Source of the DNA: Prevotella sp. oral taxon 376
GTDB taxonomy: Bacteria; Bacteroidota; Bacteroidia; Bacteroidales; Bacteroidaceae
DNA: 64,000 bases
Assembly: GCF_003043945.1 (NCBI RefSeq)
Contig: NZ_PYXG01000001.1
Location: forward strand, 1,538,501-1,602,500
Direction: 5' to 3'
Shown here: piece after piece, positions 60,366 to 64,000 of the stretch
How the letters are laid out: each line of letters opens with the position of its first letter
How positions within the stretch are numbered: position 1 is the first letter of the stretch
Made by a program: the position numbers and the translations under genes
The notes under the pieces: model-generated
The model's input: the letters and a program-made list of their open reading frames with translations, nothing else
Told to the model about the DNA's origin: nothing
Database searches by the model: none

Positions 60366-60392
60366 AATGGAGCAACCGCACGCCCTGCGATT
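60366..60392 (-). terminator. Hairpin between the DUF6261-like gene and the methyltransferase
   Basis: GGAGCAA (60366-60372) and TTGCTCC (about 60385-60391) form a GC-rich stem downstream of the leftward DUF6261-like gene; followed on the minus strand by ATTAGAAAAG, so the T-tract is weak. Confidence 0.4.
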
Positions 60393-60438
60393 GCTCCGCT
60401 TTGTCTCAATTTGCTTACACCTAACTTCCTGTACTCAA

Positions 60439-61434
60439 TTACTTCAGCTTCTCGATAGGCAGCCCTCCCGGCTCGCCGGGTTGAATCTTAAACTCCACGT
60501 CCACGAGTTTGCCGTCCACGATGCACACCCAGAAGGGATTGTCCACGTCGTCGGTCACCATCTTATAGGCGCGTTCCGAGCCGGTGCCCGCAGCAAGGCC
60601 TGTGAACTTCATCACGCCCGGGGTGAAGTGGGCCTCCTGCTCATAGGCGGCGATAAGCGACTCCACGCGCTTCACCTCCTCGGGCTTCTTTCCGCCCGAT
60701 GCCGTACCCTTAGAGGTCTGCATCTGCGCCCGACTCTGATTATAGGCGGTGTTGGTGTCGTCGATGAGTTTGTTGAGCTTCGTGATAAACGTGGTGAGTT
60801 CGGCTGCCGGTGCGGCGATGCTGAAGGCGAAGGCCACGGTGGTCATCTCGTCGTACTCGGCGGTCATCTGCTCCCTCACGGGCTTGGCTGCACCAAGGTT
60901 GGCAGCAAGCTGCGATGCGGCGCGGCTTTCTAGCAGCGAGGCGTAGCGCGTGATGGTGGCGGAGAGCTGGTCAACTGCGGGCTGGAGGGCAAGCGTCTGA
61001 ACGTGCGCCTTGAGGTCGGGCTTAGCAAGGTCGGTAAGCAGACCGCGTGCCTGCTGCACCTCCTGCCGCTGCGCCATTCGCTGGATGCCGGCGTAAATCT
61101 TTGTGGCATTGTAGAGCGTGGTGGCAGCAGCTTTCTGTGCGGCAACGGGGCTCTGCCTCGCGCTGCGGATGGCCGAGAGGATGTAGGTTATCAGGTCGTC
61201 GGTCTGTTTGTCTATCACCGCAATCTCGGCTGTCTCGTCCGAAATGCGGCTTTGCGCCACGATGTCGGTCAGCAATTTCAGATCGGCATCGAAAGCAGTA
61301 AGTGTGGCGGCACCCACGTGCAGTTTCTCGACAGTGCCCTCGTGAATGAGGTTACTTACTTGCTGAGCGAAATAGGCATACTCAGCGTTATTCAACTTCT
61401 GTATGTTAATAATGTGAACTTTCTCCATATTCAT
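60439..61434 (-). CDS. DUF6261-like helical protein
   Basis: 331 residues starting MNMEKVHIINIQKLNNAEYAYFAQQV, then almost wholly helical and Ala-rich (QKAAATTLYNATKIYAGIQRMAQRQEVQQARGLLTDLAK; TRYASLLESRAASQLAANL), ending with a small beta segment (NPFWVCIVDGKLVDVEFKIQPGEPGG). It resembles DUF6261, a family of unknown function in Bacteroidetes; the match is by memory. It is clearly GC-richer than its neighbours, as if from a different source. Confidence 0.6.
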   Translation of the reverse strand: MNMEKVHIINIQKLNNAEYAYFAQQVSNLIHEGTVEKLHVGAATLTAFDADLKLLTDIVAQSRISDETAEIAVIDKQTDDLITYILSAIRSARQSPVAAQKAAATTLYNATKIYAGIQRMAQRQEVQQARGLLTDLAKPDLKAHVQTLALQPAVDQLSATITRYASLLESRAASQLAANLGAAKPVREQMTAEYDEMTTVAFAFSIAAPAAELTTFITKLNKLIDDTNTAYNQSRAQMQTSKGTASGGKKPEEVKRVESLIAAYEQEAHFTPGVMKFTGLAAGTGSERAYKMVTDDVDNPFWVCIVDGKLVDVEFKIQPGEPGGLPIEKLK

Positions 61435-61514
61435 TTTGGTTTAGGGGTTGATAAAAATTGTTGCTCAAATTTAGTAAAAGATTGCAAGAATCCAAGCGTT
61501 TTCGCTTCATTTTT

Positions 61515-61730
61515 ACTCGCAAAATGGATTTTTGAGGTCGAAATCCCATTCCGCACCACCTGCAAAATGGAATAATGAGGTCAAAATCCCACTCCGCACT
61601 ACTTGCGAAATGCAATATTGAGGTCGAAATCCCACTCCGCACCACCTGCTAAATGCAATATTGAGGTCAAAATCCCACTCCGCACCACTTGCTAAATGGA
61701 ATTCAGGGAGGCAAAGTCCCATTCCGCAAA
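61515..61730. repeat. 43-bp tandem repeats, four full and two partial units
   Basis: Units start at 61534, 61577, 61620 and 61663 (each GAGGTCRAAATCCCAYTCCG...), with a partial unit before (61515-61533) and a degenerate one after (61708-61730). 43 is not a multiple of 3, so the short open frames across it are not conserved coding. Confidence 0.9.
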
Positions 61731-61779
61731 AACAATAGAATACCTATAAATAAGTATTGTATTGGCTTTATGATCCTTA

Positions 61780-61787
61780 TATCTTTG
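61780..61787 (+). promoter_or_regulatory. -7 box of the LCM-type methyltransferase gene
   Basis: TATCTTTG followed by TAGC, 45 bases upstream of the ATG at 61833. Confidence 0.55.
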
Positions 61788-61832
61788 TAGCATAATTGGA
61801 CGAATAAATTGTCATTTGAAAATAAAGATAAA

Positions 61833-62642
61833 ATGGAAACAAAGCAACTTACAAGTATTCCCGAAACGATGCTGATCCCTTTATGGGCTAAAGCAACGGA
61901 GTATAACCATCCGAGACCAATCCTATCCGACCCCTTTGCTGCCGAGATGATAGGGCAAGTGGACTATGATTTTACCAAATTTAAGGGTGCAAAGATGTCT
62001 CAGGTGGGCGTGTGTGTACGTGCGAAGCTGATAGATGACGAGACAAAAGAATTCTTGGCCCAGCACCCGGATGCCGTAGTGATACAGTTGGGGGCTGGTA
62101 TTGATGCCCGTTATCAGCGCTTAGGCAAGCCGAATGTCGGTCATTGGTACGATCTTGACCTGCCCGAAGTCATTGCCATCCGCCGTCAACTCCTGCCCGA
62201 AACCGAAAAGAACACCTACCTGTCCCTATCGCTTTTTGATGAAGAATGGATTAAAACGGTAAAGAAGCACAATGCTCCTGTGCTCATCATACTTGAAGGT
62301 GTGCTGATGTATTTCGATGAAGAGCAGGTAAAAACTTTCTTTAATATGGTGTGTTCGCAACTCAATAACACCACCATCCTTTTGGAAATTCTGGCGTATA
62401 TGCTCGTAAAACACGCGAAACAACACGATGCCGTAAGTAAGACCGAGCATAAAGCAGAGTTCAGATGGTCGATATTGAATACTGCGGATATGGAACAATG
62501 GCACCCGCATTTGCATCTATCAAAGGAGTATTATATGAGCGATTATGATCAAGGACGTTACCCCTTCCTCTTCCGGATGCTCTATAAGGTACCTTCCTTT
62601 TACCGTCGCGGTAACCAGCGTGTAGCAAAGTTCTGTATTTAG
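61833..62642 (+). CDS. Leucine carboxyl methyltransferase (LCM)-type O-methyltransferase
   Basis: 269 residues from ATG 61833 (METKQLTSIPETMLIPLWAKA); the longer frame would need a TTG start at 61809. RPILSDPFAAEMI, VIQLGAGIDARYQRL (SAM site), WYDLDLPEVIAIRRQLLP and LIILEGVLMYFDEEQVKTFF are typical of the LCM/PPM family, whose bacterial members methylate small molecules. The substrate is unknown. Lies between the 109-bp direct repeats with another methyltransferase. Confidence 0.87.
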   Translation: METKQLTSIPETMLIPLWAKATEYNHPRPILSDPFAAEMIGQVDYDFTKFKGAKMSQVGVCVRAKLIDDETKEFLAQHPDAVVIQLGAGIDARYQRLGKPNVGHWYDLDLPEVIAIRRQLLPETEKNTYLSLSLFDEEWIKTVKKHNAPVLIILEGVLMYFDEEQVKTFFNMVCSQLNNTTILLEILAYMLVKHAKQHDAVSKTEHKAEFRWSILNTADMEQWHPHLHLSKEYYMSDYDQGRYPFLFRMLYKVPSFYRRGNQRVAKFCI

Positions 62643-62746
62643 ACAGGAGCAGAGGTCATTTCTCATCTAATAAGTTGGTAGGGAATAAGAAAACTATCGT
62701 TTCTTTATATTGAGCACAGGAAAAATCTAAGGCTATACTTGGAATA

Positions 62747-62855
62747 ACCGAAAAGTCATAACACAAAGAGCCACGCAACCTCAAAAATTGCGTGGCTTCT
62801 TTCCTTTTTCTTTGAACGAGTAGGCAACCAAAGAAAAGAAGCAAAAGAAAATCGC
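62747..62855. repeat. 109-bp direct repeat, right copy, with terminator
   Basis: Right partner of 59340-59448. Here it follows the LCM-type gene by about 100 bases. Confidence 0.8.
62769..62813 (+). terminator. Rho-independent terminator (copy of 59363-59407)
   Basis: AGCCACGCAA (62769-62778) and TTGCGTGGCT (62788-62797), then TCTTTCCTTTTTCTTT. Confidence 0.75.
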
Positions 62856-62894
62856 AAACTTATGTATTAGGGATTACTCAAATATCTTATGAAA

Positions 62895-62919
62895 AGCGGA
62901 GCAAACACGTTGCTCCGCT
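62895..62919 (-). terminator. Hairpin downstream of the small membrane ORF
   Basis: AGCGGAGCAA (62895-62904) and TTGCTCCGCT (62910-62919), perfect 10-bp arms with a 5-base loop. On the minus strand it is followed by TTTCAT. Confidence 0.5.
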
Positions 62920-62957
62920 CCGGAAACTTAATCTGTTCCTTTTTTGTTGTTAAACAA

Positions 62958-63113
62958 CTAATAGCAAGTCACAACAACTGTTGATATTATACCTGCTATT
63001 GGATTAAATAGTCCGATAATTAGTGGAATTGTATTGCTACATACAATCATCACAGATTTGTCAGATAAAAAATCTTGGAGGGATTGACTAAGCTTTTTAC
63101 TTAAATCAATCAC
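62958..63113 (-). CDS. Possible 51-residue membrane peptide
   Basis: A GTG-started frame reads VIDLSKKLSQSLQDFLSDKS and then a hydrophobic helix VMIVCSNTIPLIIGLFNPIA-GIIS-TVVVTCY before TAG. It lies between the orphan 5S gene and a terminator-like hairpin on the same strand. No clear ribosome-binding site; the GTG start and short length make it uncertain. Confidence 0.35.
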   Translation of the reverse strand: MIDLSKKLSQSLQDFLSDKSVMIVCSNTIPLIIGLFNPIAGIISTVVVTCY

Positions 63114-63212
63114 CTACTTTCTGAAAAATACATTTTTCTTCATTTTAGATAATTTTTAAAGTAAAGGATTCTACCGTTATTGGCTTTACGTCCCGAACCC
63201 ATTTAGTGGACG

Positions 63213-63318
<106 letters not shown>

Positions 63319-63327
63319 TTTGTATTT

Positions 63328-63678
63328 TTATTGTCTCTTCCAACGATAACGGCGAGTATAACCACCCTCTGTTTCAAAGAGCCGATTATCTTCTTGCAGA
63401 ACACTTTTCAATATCTTACCTGCATCTTTTGCAGCCTGGTCAAAAGCATAATCATGGTCATAACCTGCATCTATGTGACGAAAATAGAGGACTCCCAAAG
63501 GATAATGTTCCCAGTAATAATTATCTCCTCCTATAAAATTTCTTGCACAGAACCATTCATCATTGCGAGTTATACACCAAGAATACACTGCTCCTTGCAG
63601 AAATGCTTTAATTTTCTGCAGGTCAATATTCGCAATCCCGTGTACCCTTCGTACTGTTATGTTATCTCCTTGAAGCAT
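63328..63678 (-). CDS. Hypothetical protein upstream of the orphan 5S gene
   Basis: 116 residues (MLQGDNITVRRVHGIANIDLQKIKAFLQGAVYSWC ... YRWKRQ). WCARNFIGGDNYYWEHYPLGVLYFRH and a helical AFDQAAKDAGKILKSVLQED suggest a folded small protein. I do not recognise the family. It ends only 10 bases before the 5S start, so the 5S may come from its transcript. Confidence 0.55.
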   Translation of the reverse strand: MLQGDNITVRRVHGIANIDLQKIKAFLQGAVYSWCITRNDEWFCARNFIGGDNYYWEHYPLGVLYFRHIDAGYDHDYAFDQAAKDAGKILKSVLQEDNRLFETEGGYTRRYRWKRQ

Positions 63679-63796
63679 AATATGTAGTTTAATAATGTTT
63701 TTGCAAAGTTACTCATTCATAGCGAAGATGGCGAATAAAACAACAAGAAAACACCCCTTGCGAGCATAAAAATGTCGCAAGAGGCGTATTTGGTAA

Positions 63797-64000
63797 TTAG
63801 GGTATATAAAACAAGGTAAACTCCACATTTCGCCGTTTGACAAGTCCTCGTAGCACCTTTCCTTTGTATCGGCAGAAAGAGACAAATTCACGGTAGAAAT
63901 TCCTGTCGCCCGACTCTATCTTTTGTATTAGTCGGCTTTTGGGGTGCTTGCCATAACCGAATAATCGCCCTACACCCACATTGTAAGCAAGTAAGGTCAA
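63797..64000 (-). CDS. Phage-type lysozyme (GH24-like), C-terminal part, cut by window end
   Basis: The last 67 residues are present, starting LTLLAYNVGVGRLFGYGKHPKS then SRLIQKIESGDRNFYREFV and ending in RRNVEFTLFYIP. The LLAYNVG block and the G(D/N)xxxYxEF pattern fit lysozymes at the end of transfer operons in Bacteroides conjugative elements, where they open peptidoglycan for the apparatus. The catalytic Glu lies outside the window. Gene start unseen. Confidence 0.65.
   Translation of the reverse strand: MTLLAYNVGVGRLFGYGKHPKSRLIQKIESGDRNFYREFVSFCRYKGKVLRGLVKRRNVEFTLFYIP

Noticed and set aside
61515..61730. Tandem repeats as a CRISPR array
   Set aside because: Units are contiguous and nearly identical over all 43 bases, with no unique spacers, and no cas genes are near.

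Overview
The window looks like a chromosome segment of a Bacteroidetes bacterium, most likely Prevotella or a close relative. The signs are many TAnnTTTG-type -7 promoter boxes a short way upstream of start codons, a SusC/SusD pair and other TonB-dependent outer-membrane proteins, many SPII lipoproteins, a tmRNA with tag GENNYALAA, and Bacteroides-type mobile-element modules (IntDOT-like recombinases, DUF3408, MobC/relaxase, PcfJ/PcfK, DUF1896). Core genes are visibly GC-rich. Two mobile elements and the polysaccharide locus are visibly AT-richer, which fits horizontal gain.

Layout. 1-5975: end of mfd, a sodium:solute symporter, a trxB-gpx redox pair and two lipoproteins. About 6203-20127: a ~13.9 kb mobilizable element with imperfect terminal inverted repeats, sitting flush against an array of TTAC...GTAA palindromes. 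It carries two tandem tyrosine recombinases, a leftward cargo operon (a 1097-residue helicase with a nuclease-like tail, a HEAT-repeat protein, a P-loop kinase, a GNAT acetyltransferase, an HXXEE membrane protein and a methyltransferase), two excisionase-like HTH genes and a DUF3408/MobC/relaxase module. 20302-24888: SusD/SusC. 25308-33050: a secreted nuclease lipoprotein, rpmE2, two lipoproteins sharing an OB-like module, a TonB-dependent receptor and a divergent secreted endonuclease/exonuclease/phosphatase-fold protein, which together look like a surface nucleic-acid scavenging locus. 33104-39620: UDG-family protein, uridine kinase, DUF308 membrane protein, histidine phosphatase, a Gly/Arg/Ser/Phe-rich exported protein, Wzi-family protein and a lipoprotein. 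39661-51436: a leftward capsule/EPS locus with Wza, Wzz, Wzx and Wzy homologues, glycosyltransferases, one frameshifted glycosyltransferase remnant and an initiating sugar transferase at each end. 52282-53276: an alkyltransferase gene and ssrA. From about 53277 to the window end: a second integrative element beginning at the ssrA 3' end and running off the window, with a third recombinase, DUF1896, PcfK, ArdA and PcfJ, two very large RNA/DNA hairpins, a 3.4 kb segment between 109-bp direct repeats, an orphan 5S rRNA and the end of a lysozyme gene.

Most notable: the helicase/nuclease cargo operon; the putative nucleic-acid scavenging locus; two families of intergenic arrays with an exact 22-bp period; two ~130-nt palindromes in the second element; related methyltransferases carried by both elements; and an orphan 5S gene inside the second element. 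Functions come from reading motifs by eye; no database search was run.
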